A stretch of DNA of 18,463 bases from an uncultured Collinsella sp. (lineage in GTDB: Bacteria; Actinomycetota; Coriobacteriia; Coriobacteriales; Coriobacteriaceae): the NCBI GenBank assembly GCA_959020035.1, contig CAUEQX010000018.1, positions 1 through 18,463 of the forward strand, written 5' to 3'. The notes under the pieces were generated by a model. That model saw only the letters and a program-made list of their open reading frames with translations, searched no databases and was not told where the DNA came from. The position numbers and the translations under genes were made by a program. Position 1 is the first letter of the stretch. Each line of letters starts with the position of its first letter. This document shows, piece by piece, positions 11,183 through 18,463 of the stretch.

Positions 11183-13423
11183 CTAATCAAACAAACTCGG
11201 CATGTCGTTTTCTTTCATGAGGGCACCGGCTGAGGGGAGGCTCTGCGCGGTGAACTTCTCGGCCGAGACGCCGGCGCCAAGGATCTCTTCGGTTGTGCCG
11301 ACGGTGGTGACCGAGCGGCCCTTCTTGGCGGTAAAGGCCTGGACGCCCTGCGTGTTGGTGGTCGTCTTGGTCTTGAGCAACGACGTGTTGAAGTTCATCA
11401 AACGATAGTCGCTCGAGACCAGTGCGATGTCGCGGTCTTCCTTGAGCACCTGGGCATACAGCAGCTTGCTGCCGCCGTAGATGGCGTTCTTGAGGCGCTT
11501 GCGGTTGGTCTTGGTGACGTATCCAGAAAGTGCGACACGCACCACTCGGCCGTTCTCAAAGACAAACAGCACGTCGGCCTTATAGTCCTCGGGGTCGATG
11601 ACCCAGATGACGCTCTCGTCGGGTTCCATCTCAAGATCGGTCGGCAGGTACGAGCCCAGCTGGGCCGACTTGGTGTCCTCAAACGCCGCAACCTTGCATT
11701 TGTACACCTGGCTCTTGTTGGTAAAGACCAGCAGCTCGTGGGTGTTGGAGGACGGGAACTCGATAAAGGGTTTGTCGCCGTCCTTGTACTTGAGCGTGGT
11801 CGCCTTCTTGAGCACGCGGTCCGTCATCTTCTTAAGGTAGCCATCGCGCGAGAGCATGATGGTCACCGGGTACTCCTCGACCTCGGGCTCCAAGCTTACC
11901 TCGATAACCTCATGGGGCTCGATCCTGCCCGTGCGACGCGGCATCACATATTTCTTGTTGACCGCGGCCAGCTCGTCGCTGATGACCTTCTTGATGTTCT
12001 CCTCGCTGGAGAGGATCTCCTCAAGCTCGGCAATCTCACCCTCGAGCTTAGCGATGTCCTTGGTGCGGTTGAGGATGTACTCCTCGTTGATGTTGCGGAG
12101 CTTGAGCTCGGCAACAAACTCGGCCTGGGTCTCGTCGATGTCGAAACCCTTCATAAGGTTGGGCACGACCTCGGCCTCGAGCTTGGTGCCACGGATGATG
12201 GCGATGGCCTTGTCGATGTCGAGCAAGATTGCCTCGAGGCCGTGCAGCAGGTGCAGGCGCTCGGACTTTTTGCCCAGGTCAAAGTTAATGCGGCGACGCG
12301 TGGACTCAATACGCCATTTGACCCACTCGTGCAGAATCTGGCGCACGCCCATAACACGGGGATAGCCGTCGACGAGCACGTTGAAGTTGCACGAGAACGA
12401 ATCCTGCAGTGTGGTCGAGCGATAGAGCTTGGCCATGAGCTTGTCGGGGTCGACGCCGCGCTTGAGGTCGATAGCGATGCGCAGGCCCGAAAGGTCGGTC
12501 TCGTCACGGATGTCGGCAATCTCCTTGACCTTACCCTCCTTGGAGAGCTTGACGATGCGCTCGATGATGACATCGGTCTTGGTGGTGTAGGGGATCTCGT
12601 ACACTTCGATGATGCGCTCTTCGGGAATCCAGCGCCAGCGGGAGCGAATCTGGAAGCTGCCAAGGCCGGTCTCGACGATCTTCTCCATCTCCTCGCGGCG
12701 GTAGATGATCTCGCCGCCGGTCGAGAAGTCGGGCATGGGCATGTACTCGAGCAGATCGCAGTCAGGATCCTGCAGGTAGTGCATCGTGGCAGTGCAGACC
12801 TCGTTGAGGTTGAAACCACAGATGTCAGACGCCATGGCGACACCGATGCCCTTGTTGGCCGAAACCAGAATATTGGGGAACGTGGTGGGCAGCAGGCGCG
12901 GTTCCTTCATGGCGCCGTCGTAGCTGTCGACGAAGTCGACCGGGTCCTTGTCGATGTCCTTGAAGATCTCGGCGCTGATGGGGGAGAGCTTGGCCTCGGT
13001 ATAACGCGAGGCGGCGTAGCTCAGGTCGCCCGAATAGTACTTGCCAAAGTTGCCCTTCGACTCCACGAAGGGCGCAAGCAGCGCTTCGTTGCCCGTCGCC
13101 AGACGCACCATCGTCTCGTAGATCGCGGCATCGCCGTGCGGGTTGAGCTTCATGGTCTGGCCCACGATGTTGGCGCTCTTCTGGCGCTCGCCCTTGAGCA
13201 GACCCATCTTGTACATGGTGTAGAGCAGCTTGCGGTGCGAGGGCTTAAAGCCGTCGATCTCGGGGAACGCACGCGAGACGTTGACGCTCATGGCGTAGGG
13301 CATGTAGTTGACCTCGAGCGTCTGCGTGATCGGCTGATCGGTGACCTCGGAGTGCAGGCCGATGACGTTCTCGGCGTTGACCTGCTTTTTCTTTGGCTGG
13401 TTCTTCGTCTTCTTCTTTGCCAC
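11183..13423 (-). CDS. parC: DNA topoisomerase IV-like subunit A (type IIA)
   Basis: The 746-residue protein is the DNA-breaking subunit of a type IIA topoisomerase. After a Lys-rich start it has YAMSVNVSRAFPEIDGFKPS (about 43-62), the helix-turn-helix HGDAAIYETMVRLA (96-109), and SYAASRYTEAKLSP (about 135-148) with Tyr141 as the DNA-linking residue. A coiled-coil region at about 430-490 and a C-terminal beta-pinwheel-like domain follow. No GyrA box (QRRGGKG) is seen in the C-terminal domain, which favours ParC over GyrA, as does Glu103 at the ParC Glu84 position. Ala99 replaces the usual Ser of the quinolone region. GTG at 13423 is supported by AAGAGGAA. It lies 45 bases after parE in the same operon. 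Confidence 0.92.
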   Translation of the reverse strand: MAKKKTKNQPKKKQVNAENVIGLHSEVTDQPITQTLEVNYMPYAMSVNVSRAFPEIDGFKPSHRKLLYTMYKMGLLKGERQKSANIVGQTMKLNPHGDAAIYETMVRLATGNEALLAPFVESKGNFGKYYSGDLSYAASRYTEAKLSPISAEIFKDIDKDPVDFVDSYDGAMKEPRLLPTTFPNILVSANKGIGVAMASDICGFNLNEVCTATMHYLQDPDCDLLEYMPMPDFSTGGEIIYRREEMEKIVETGLGSFQIRSRWRWIPEERIIEVYEIPYTTKTDVIIERIVKLSKEGKVKEIADIRDETDLSGLRIAIDLKRGVDPDKLMAKLYRSTTLQDSFSCNFNVLVDGYPRVMGVRQILHEWVKWRIESTRRRINFDLGKKSERLHLLHGLEAILLDIDKAIAIIRGTKLEAEVVPNLMKGFDIDETQAEFVAELKLRNINEEYILNRTKDIAKLEGEIAELEEILSSEENIKKVISDELAAVNKKYVMPRRTGRIEPHEVIEVSLEPEVEEYPVTIMLSRDGYLKKMTDRVLKKATTLKYKDGDKPFIEFPSSNTHELLVFTNKSQVYKCKVAAFEDTKSAQLGSYLPTDLEMEPDESVIWVIDPEDYKADVLFVFENGRVVRVALSGYVTKTNRKRLKNAIYGGSKLLYAQVLKEDRDIALVSSDYRLMNFNTSLLKTKTTTNTQGVQAFTAKKGRSVTTVGTTEEILGAGVSAEKFTAQSLPSAGALMKENDMPSLFD

Positions 13424-13468
13424 GATTTCCTCTTGAACTTCTTATGGGCCGTCGTTATCGATTTGCTG

Positions 13469-15466
13469 CTACTGCAGGTCCAGCTGGTCCAGGTATTCCT
13501 TGCCGTGCTCGGAGATATGACGCTTGCGGCCCGCCTCGTCGTTGCCCAGCAACAGGTTGAACATGGTCTCCATCTTGGTGACGTCCTCGGGCTCCACCTT
13601 GATCAGGCGGCGCGTCTCGGGGTTCATGGTGGTGAGCCACATCATGTCCGGATCGTTCTCACCAAGACCCTTTGAGCGGTTGATGGAGCACTTTTGGTCG
13701 CCGATTTCCTTGAGGATGCCGTTCTTCTCGAGCTCGGTGTAGGCAAAGTAGGTCTTCTCTTTGCAGTTGATCTCGTAGAGCGGCGACTCGGCGATATACA
13801 CGTAGCCTTCGTCGATGAGCGTGGGCACCAGGCGGTAGAGCATGGTGAGCACGAGCGTGCGGATGTGGTAACCGTCGACGTCGGCGTCCGTACAGATGAT
13901 GACCTTGTTCCAGTTGAGGTTATCCAGGTCAAAGGCGCCAAGGTTCTTGATGCGCTTGTCCTTGATCTCCACGCCGCAGCCCAGCACGCGCATGAGGTCC
14001 ATGATGATGTCGGACTTAAAGATGCGCGGGTAGTCCTCCTTCAGGCAGTTGAGGATCTTGCCGCGGACGGGCATAACACCCTGGAACTCGGCATCGCGCG
14101 AGGTGCGAATGGCGCCTGCTGCCGAGTCGCCCTCTACGATGTAAATCTCGCGACGGCTCTTGTCCTTGGAGCGGCAGTCGATGAACTTCTGCACGCGGTT
14201 GGCCATGTCGGTCTTCTGCTGCAGGTTGGTCTTGATGCTCTGACGCGTCTTCTCGGCGTTCTCGCGCGAGCGCTTGTTGATGAGCACCTGCTCCATGATC
14301 TTGTTGGCGGCGTCTTTATTCTCGATCAAGTAGGTCGAGAGGCGCTCCTTAAAGAAGGCCGTCATAGCCTGCTGGATAAAGCGGTTATTGATGGCCTTCT
14401 TGGTCTGGTTCTCGTAGGACGTCTGAGTGGAGAAGCAGTTGGTCACCAGCACCAGGCAGTCCTGGACGTCCTGCCATTTGATGCCGCTCTCGTTTTTGTT
14501 GTACTTGCCCTGTTGCTTAATGTAGGCATCGATGGCACTGGTCAGAGCGCTACGGGCCGCTTTCTCGGGCGAGCCGCCGTTCTCGAGCCACGATGAGTTG
14601 TGGTAGTACTCCTGCATCATGAAGGTGCGCGAGAAGCACATGCACGCGGTGATTTTTACGTTGTAATCGGGCAGGTCCTCGCGATCGCGACCGCGACGGT
14701 CGGCCTCGATAAAGAAGGGCTCGGTAAGGTAGTCGGTGCCGACCTTCTCGAGCACGTAGTCCTCGATGCCCTTGGGGTAGCAAAAGTCCTCTTCGGAAAA
14801 CTCGCCATCGTCGCCCTCGATGCGCAGACGGAAGGTCACGTTGGCGTTGACCACGGCCTGACGGCGCATGGTCTCGCGATACCAATCGTGGGGAATGCTA
14901 ATCGAGGTAAAGACCTCAAGATCGGGGCGCCACTTGATAGTGGTGCCGGTGCGGTTCTCGTCGCTGGGCTCAATCTCGAGTGCCTTCTTCTTGGCGCCGA
15001 CAACCTTGCCCTTCTTAAAGTGTAAGGAGTACTTGTTACCGTCACGCCAGACGGTAACGTCCATGTACTCGGAAGCGTACTGGGTCGCGCACGAGCCCAG
15101 GCCGTTGGTGCCGAGCGAGAAGTCGTAGTCGCCGCCCTGGTTGTTATTGTATTTGCCGCCGGCGTAGAGCTCACAAAAGACGAGCTCCCAGTTAAAGCGC
15201 TTCTCGGAAGGGTTCCAGTCGAGCGGGCAGCCACGGCCGTTGTCCTCTACCTGAATGGAGCCATCGCGAAAGGCGGTAAGGGTGATGAGCTTGCCGTAGC
15301 CCTGGCGCGCCTCGTCAACGGCGTTGGACAGGATCTCGAAGGCGGCATGTGCGCAGCCGTCGAGCCCGTCCGAGCCAAAGATGACGGCGGGACGCAGGCG
15401 TACGCGCTCTTCGTCCTTGAGCTGGCGGATACTGTCGTTACCATAGTTTGCGGTGTTTTTTGCCAT
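13469..15466 (-). CDS. parE: DNA topoisomerase IV-like subunit B (type IIA)
   Basis: The 665-residue protein is the ATPase subunit that pairs with ParC. The GHKL ATP site is complete: AAFEILSNAVDEARQGYG (41-58, with Asn48 and Glu44), VEDNGRGCP (73-81) and the lid LGTNGLGSCATQ (118-129). The transducer region runs to about 420. The TOPRIM domain has YIVEGDSAAG (442-451), PVRGKILN (466-473) and CTDADVDGYHIRT (525-537) with the metal-binding acidic residues. The sequence is divergent from standard GyrB (for example EDNGRGCPLDW), in line with a second, ParE-like set; the chromosome's gyrAB would be elsewhere. The ATG at 15466 has only a weak GAGCGAG ribosome binding site. A LexA-type box lies about 100 bases upstream. 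Confidence 0.9.
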   Translation of the reverse strand: MAKNTANYGNDSIRQLKDEERVRLRPAVIFGSDGLDGCAHAAFEILSNAVDEARQGYGKLITLTAFRDGSIQVEDNGRGCPLDWNPSEKRFNWELVFCELYAGGKYNNNQGGDYDFSLGTNGLGSCATQYASEYMDVTVWRDGNKYSLHFKKGKVVGAKKKALEIEPSDENRTGTTIKWRPDLEVFTSISIPHDWYRETMRRQAVVNANVTFRLRIEGDDGEFSEEDFCYPKGIEDYVLEKVGTDYLTEPFFIEADRRGRDREDLPDYNVKITACMCFSRTFMMQEYYHNSSWLENGGSPEKAARSALTSAIDAYIKQQGKYNKNESGIKWQDVQDCLVLVTNCFSTQTSYENQTKKAINNRFIQQAMTAFFKERLSTYLIENKDAANKIMEQVLINKRSRENAEKTRQSIKTNLQQKTDMANRVQKFIDCRSKDKSRREIYIVEGDSAAGAIRTSRDAEFQGVMPVRGKILNCLKEDYPRIFKSDIIMDLMRVLGCGVEIKDKRIKNLGAFDLDNLNWNKVIICTDADVDGYHIRTLVLTMLYRLVPTLIDEGYVYIAESPLYEINCKEKTYFAYTELEKNGILKEIGDQKCSINRSKGLGENDPDMMWLTTMNPETRRLIKVEPEDVTKMETMFNLLLGNDEAGRKRHISEHGKEYLDQLDLQ

Positions 15467-15520
15467 ACTCGCTCTCTCGGTGCTCCCTTGCTGCGTTTAA
15501 GTCATATAGATAGTCAAGGT

Positions 15521-15549
15521 AGCATAGCCCAGCCCACAGGCGATTCCAA
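15521..15549 (-). promoter_or_regulatory. Candidate promoter of parE-parC
   Basis: On the minus strand TTGGAA (15549-15544) and TATGCT (15526-15521) are spaced by 17 bases; each matches four of six consensus positions. It would give a leader of roughly 50 bases before the parE ATG. Confidence 0.45.
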
Positions 15550-15564
15550 CCAACACGAAATCCA

Positions 15565-15580
15565 TCGAACAACCGTTCGA
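15565..15580. promoter_or_regulatory. LexA-type SOS box
   Basis: The site reads TCGAACAACCGTTCGA, an exact fit to the actinobacterial LexA pattern TCGAAC-N4-GTTCGA; the dyad extends one more pair on each side. It lies between the ATPase stop (15624) and the parE start, about 16 bases upstream of the parE -35. LexA usually overlaps the promoter, so this spacing is slightly far, or another promoter is used. Confidence 0.7.
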
Positions 15581-15623
15581 TTAGATAATGAATGCTTGGA
15601 ATGCGGGAGGGACCTGTCCTGTC

Positions 15624-17006
15624 CTATCCAAACATCTGCGGCAGGTCGATGAAGACGGTTCGATCGCTTTCGCCAGCTTCGAAGCCCGAACGGGAGAAGA
15701 ATCCATAGCGATGGCACTTGAGTCCCGTTGCCTCGACTTGGGCGATTTCCTCGTCGACCATTTTTTGCGTGATGGGGGATTTGCGGAACTTTGCTTCGTA
15801 GAATGCGTAGCCCTCGGGGTCTTGCGTTACCACATCGAATTCGCCGCTCGTTTTGTTTGCGGGGTCGTCGTACCAGTACTTGCCTATGGCGTCGAAAGCC
15901 GGTTCGATCTTGCCGGTCCTGTTCTGCCGCACGAGGTATTGACGGCAGATCTCCTCGAACATATGAGGAACGTAGTTTTCCTCGAAGTCTTGGAAGACGT
16001 GACGATCATAGAAGACTTCCGGGTCGAGCAGCTGACGCGCTGAGGCATTGCGGAAAACATAGCGATAGTAAAAGAGCGAAAGCGGATCCACTACAAAGTA
16101 GCCAGACTTGCGCTTGTTCGTAGGGTCGTTGATGGGTGCACGCTTTTGGACGATTTCGAGTGACATGAGCTTGTCGAGCACGTCTGCCATGGCCGGACCG
16201 CTCGAGACGTGCGACTGTGCCAGCACGTCCCCCCAACGGGAGTAGCCTTGTGCGAGAGCCCCGAAAACTTCGTTGGCGTTGGTCATCTTCGAGATCTCGG
16301 CGTTGAGATAGGACGGCACCTCGCTTTCTAAGCGGGCGCCAGGTTCCGTGACGAGCTCGATGATGTTGTCGCGTACGCTTTGGGATTGATCGATGAGGCG
16401 ATTGTAAAAGGGGATACCGCCAAAAACGCTATAGAGCCGCACCTTGTCCTCGGGCGAGAACGCGGGATAGAACTTCGCAGCGTCAAAGTAATCCATGGGC
16501 TTAAGCTCAAGCGCGAGATCAATTCGCCCGTAGAGGGGGCTTTCATGCTCGATGAGGGATTTCATAATCTCAACGTAGGAGCCGCACAGGACAATGTTTA
16601 AACGTGAGTCTTCCCTGTGGGCGTCGATTGAGGTCTGAAGAATGCTGTCTAAGCCTTTAACCGCATCTCTCAAGTAGGGGTATTCGTCGAGAACGAGGGT
16701 AATGTTCTTGTCTTTAGCTTGGGCAAACAGAAATTCGATGAGCTCGCGGATGCCTGTGAAGGCGAGCGGAGGAAAGCTCAGCGCTTCAGCAACAAGGACG
16801 GACAGACTCTCGAGGTTGTCTGCCTCGGAGGTTTGGCGGCACTCGTAATAGACCGTTGCGACGTCCGACAAATCGGTTAGCGCCTGCTTGATGAGCTCAC
16901 TTTTTCCGACGCGACGCCTGCCGTAAATGAGAACATTGCGCTGCTCGGGTGCTTTGAGCGTTTTCTTAATACGGGCGAGCTCACGCTCCCTGCCAATAAA
17001 TTCCAC
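15624..17006 (-). CDS. AAA+ ATPase with C-terminal DUF234 nuclease-like domain
   Basis: This 460-residue protein belongs to the archaeal-type ATPase/DUF234 group. FIGRERELARI opens the domain, Walker A is GRRRVGKS (29-36), Walker B is LVLDEYP (104-110), and NIVLCGSY (137-144) fits sensor 1. A winged-helix region follows at about 240-300 (YSRWGDVLAQSHVSSGPAMA). The C-terminal domain has GEFDVV (388-393) and YEAKF (403-407), giving the Asp391...Glu404-x-Lys406 layout of PD-(D/E)xK nucleases. The cellular role of this group is poorly known. The start is GTG at 17006, with GGAAGG nine bases upstream lying in the loop of a palindromic box. Length is normal and the gene appears intact. The four-box array at 17009-17110 covers its start. 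Confidence 0.88.
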   Translation of the reverse strand: MEFIGRERELARIKKTLKAPEQRNVLIYGRRRVGKSELIKQALTDLSDVATVYYECRQTSEADNLESLSVLVAEALSFPPLAFTGIRELIEFLFAQAKDKNITLVLDEYPYLRDAVKGLDSILQTSIDAHREDSRLNIVLCGSYVEIMKSLIEHESPLYGRIDLALELKPMDYFDAAKFYPAFSPEDKVRLYSVFGGIPFYNRLIDQSQSVRDNIIELVTEPGARLESEVPSYLNAEISKMTNANEVFGALAQGYSRWGDVLAQSHVSSGPAMADVLDKLMSLEIVQKRAPINDPTNKRKSGYFVVDPLSLFYYRYVFRNASARQLLDPEVFYDRHVFQDFEENYVPHMFEEICRQYLVRQNRTGKIEPAFDAIGKYWYDDPANKTSGEFDVVTQDPEGYAFYEAKFRKSPITQKMVDEEIAQVEATGLKCHRYGFFSRSGFEAGESDRTVFIDLPQMFG

Positions 17007-17008
17007 TT

Positions 17009-17110
17009 ACTCGGTTCCTTCCGACTCGGTTTTGTCCGAGTTAATTGTATCGCATGGATCAGTTTATGCTCGAGTTTACTCGGACAAAACCGAGTCGGTT
17101 CTGCCCGAGT
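17009..17110. repeat. Four ACTCGG-N6-CCGAGT boxes in a symmetric array
   Basis: Boxes lie at 17009-17026 (one mismatch), 17024-17041 (perfect), 17078-17095 (perfect) and 17093-17110 (one mismatch). Each neighbour pair overlaps by three bases, and the two pairs mirror each other exactly around 17059.5: 17009 matches 17110 and 17041 matches 17078. The 18-bp inner boxes are perfect reverse complements of each other. The array begins three bases before the ATPase GTG and contains its ribosome binding site, so bound protein or RNA folding would block its translation or transcription. Confidence 0.93.
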
Positions 17111-17409
17111 AAATTTGAAGGCGGCCGAATGCGTCTTGCTGCGTTTGCGGTTGGATACGTTGTCGAAAACGTGTCGTGCGGATTGTTGGATCGAATCGAA
17201 CATTGGGACAGACGTCTCGTTTTATGGGCCGGGGGCGTGCATGTGCGAGTTCTTTTAGCCCATAAGGAACGCTGGTGGGTCGTTATTTGGGCCACGGGTC
17301 ACTTCGCCGGCGCCGTGTTTCGTCATACGCTCATAGTGGAAGCCGATGCCACGGGGTCGACTTGGGACTCGGGCAATGGATGAGCTGCAAGCCGAAAGGA
17401 GCGGTGAGA
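17111..17409. other. Intergenic stretch between the ATPase array and the lipoprotein
   Basis: About 300 bases without a supported gene. A weak stem TTATGGGC/GCCCATAA joins 17222-17229 to 17258-17265. A plus-strand frame passing through (17045-17383) lacks a ribosome binding site and does not resemble a protein family. The ribosome binding site AAGGAG at 17396-17401 serves the next gene. The promoter of the lipoprotein must lie here but no clear hexamer pair stands out. Confidence 0.5.
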
Positions 17410-18429
17410 ATGATGAGGCCCATGACAAAGAAACTGCTGTTAGGAATTCCCACCGTGACGCTTTCGGCCGTGCTGGCGTGTACAGTGGCCGGCTGTGGCG
17501 GTAGTGCTCCGAGCGGCTCGCCTGGCGGTTCGGGCGGCAGCGCGCCTGTGCAGGAAAAGCCCAGGGCCTATGATTCGCAGATGGTCGAGGTGGCAGGCAT
17601 TACCTATGAGTCGGTGGCTCACGGTACGTTCTATCGCGGCGATGCCAAGCTGCAGGACGGCTTTTACCTGCACATCAAGATCACCAACAACAACACAAAG
17701 AACAGGACGTTCAGTTCCTTTAACGTGCATGCTGCCCAGGGCGATCTTGAGGCAGGCGACCCGTTGTTTACTTCCGGCAAGGCGGCCGTGCTCGACTACG
17801 TTGCAAGCGAGGCTCCCGATGAGCTGCACGAGGGCATCGACCTTTCCGAGAGGCCAGGTATCGGCCCGGGCGAGACCGTTGAGTACGTGTATTTCTGGGC
17901 GCCCAAGACGGCGTACTACGGGCCCATCACTGTCGAGTTCGTAGACGCTTATGCCCCCGCCAAGAATCATGAGGCCATGCACTTTGACACCACGGGATGC
18001 GAGACCAAGGAGTTCAAGGCGGCCGGCGGCGTGGCCGATTCTGGCGAGAAGACAGATTTAACGGGCATCGACTGCGCATCGTACAGCATCGAGGCCGCCG
18101 ATGGGTACACGCTGGATTCGTCCGACGAAGAGCGCGAAAAGGCAAACTTCTTCCACGACGAGACTGGAGGACGCCTGAACATCAGCATCTTCCCGCGCTC
18201 GCCGGAGGAAGAGGTTGCAAGCCTAGAGCAGGTCTACGAAGGCAAGGAGACAACAACCGACCAGGTCGAGTACAACGGCATAACGTGGCTGCGCTTTACC
18301 GGTCCCGACAACGGCCATACGCTGTTTGCGACGGCTCCCGCGACGGGCGAGACCGTCCGCGTGTCGATTGGCTGGAAGATCGATTGGGACGCCGCCGCGC
18401 CCATGATGGACGCCTTGAACCTCAAGTAG
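17410..18429 (+). CDS. Lipoprotein with DUF4352-like domain
   Basis: From ATG at 17410 the protein has 339 residues. It starts with a basic MMRPMTKK and a hydrophobic helix ending in the lipobox TVAGC, so Cys29 is the lipidated residue and the mature protein is anchored outside the membrane. A Gly/Ser linker follows (about 30-45). Residues about 52-195 form a beta-rich domain (YLHIKITNNNTKNRTFSSF, then GPGETVEYVYFWAP) of the type found in DUF4352/telokin-like surface lipoproteins. The C-terminal third (about 215-338) is a second alpha/beta domain that may resemble PsbP-like folds. AAGGAG eight bases upstream decides the start over an upstream in-frame ATG. The function is unknown; a role in envelope stress or binding is only a guess. 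Confidence 0.85.
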   Translation: MMRPMTKKLLLGIPTVTLSAVLACTVAGCGGSAPSGSPGGSGGSAPVQEKPRAYDSQMVEVAGITYESVAHGTFYRGDAKLQDGFYLHIKITNNNTKNRTFSSFNVHAAQGDLEAGDPLFTSGKAAVLDYVASEAPDELHEGIDLSERPGIGPGETVEYVYFWAPKTAYYGPITVEFVDAYAPAKNHEAMHFDTTGCETKEFKAAGGVADSGEKTDLTGIDCASYSIEAADGYTLDSSDEEREKANFFHDETGGRLNISIFPRSPEEEVASLEQVYEGKETTTDQVEYNGITWLRFTGPDNGHTLFATAPATGETVRVSIGWKIDWDAAAPMMDALNLK

Positions 18430-18463
18430 CGGGTTGCGATTCCCATGTCAGGCGACTCAGGGC

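Noticed and set aside
11738..13675. 645-codon open frame on the plus strand
   Set aside because: Antisense to parC and the end of parE; low-complexity Leu/Val/Asp/His composition and no domain.
13694..14596. 300-codon open frame on the plus strand
   Set aside because: Antisense shadow of parE with the same biased composition.
17045..17383. 112-codon plus-strand frame before the lipoprotein
   Set aside because: Starts inside the palindromic array, has no ribosome binding site and no recognisable family.

Overview
The window looks like a high-GC gut Actinobacterium of the Coriobacteriia, most like Collinsella. This rests on GC- and C/G-ending codon use in the long genes, a mannose-family PTS next to a GH172 (DUF2961) enzyme, an actinobacterial-type LexA box, and AAA+ ATPases whose start sites carry repeats. 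The taxon is inferred from gene content; no marker gene was compared.

Layout. (1) 1-3975, plus strand: a sugar operon with the end of PTS EIIB, then EIIC, EIID, EIIA, a cytoplasmic GH172 glycosidase, a 37-bp direct repeat with a terminator-like hairpin, and a ROK sugar kinase that has lost its N-terminal half. A strong terminator follows at 4008-4057. (2) 4091-6504, minus strand: a DegV-like C-terminal fragment fused to the first 17 codons of an IS200-type transposase. Upstream of that is a lower-GC, probably imported cluster of three SAM methyltransferases, the middle one broken, behind a promoter that overlaps a DtxR/IdeR-like iron box. (3) 6527-7269: a stretch with no confident gene. (4) 7270-10403: a MerR regulator diverging from a carboxymuconolactone decarboxylase-cupin protein and an alpha/beta hydrolase, followed by an iron-sulfur flavoprotein-like reductase. 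This looks like an inducible redox or electrophile-response module. (5) 10512-10979: a decayed AAA+ ATPase pseudogene with three 19-bp tandem repeats at its start. (6) 11183-15466, minus strand: a complete type IIA topoisomerase pair (ParE-ParC-like), with a perfect LexA-type palindrome upstream. (7) 15624-17006, minus strand: an intact AAA+/DUF234 ATPase whose start codon abuts a symmetric array of four ACTCGG-N6-CCGAGT boxes. (8) 17410-18429, plus strand: a lipoprotein.

Two themes run through the window. First, two AAA+ ATPase genes, one intact and one decayed, each carry a different short-repeat array over or next to the ribosome binding site, which suggests gene-specific autoregulation or target marking. 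This is the best candidate for an undescribed system here. Second, several genes (ROK kinase, DegV/IS200, middle methyltransferase, AAA+ pseudogene) are interrupted by sharp internal deletion or fusion junctions, and perfect inverted repeats sit at the window edge and at one junction. Real genome decay and assembly chimerism both fit and should be separated with reads.
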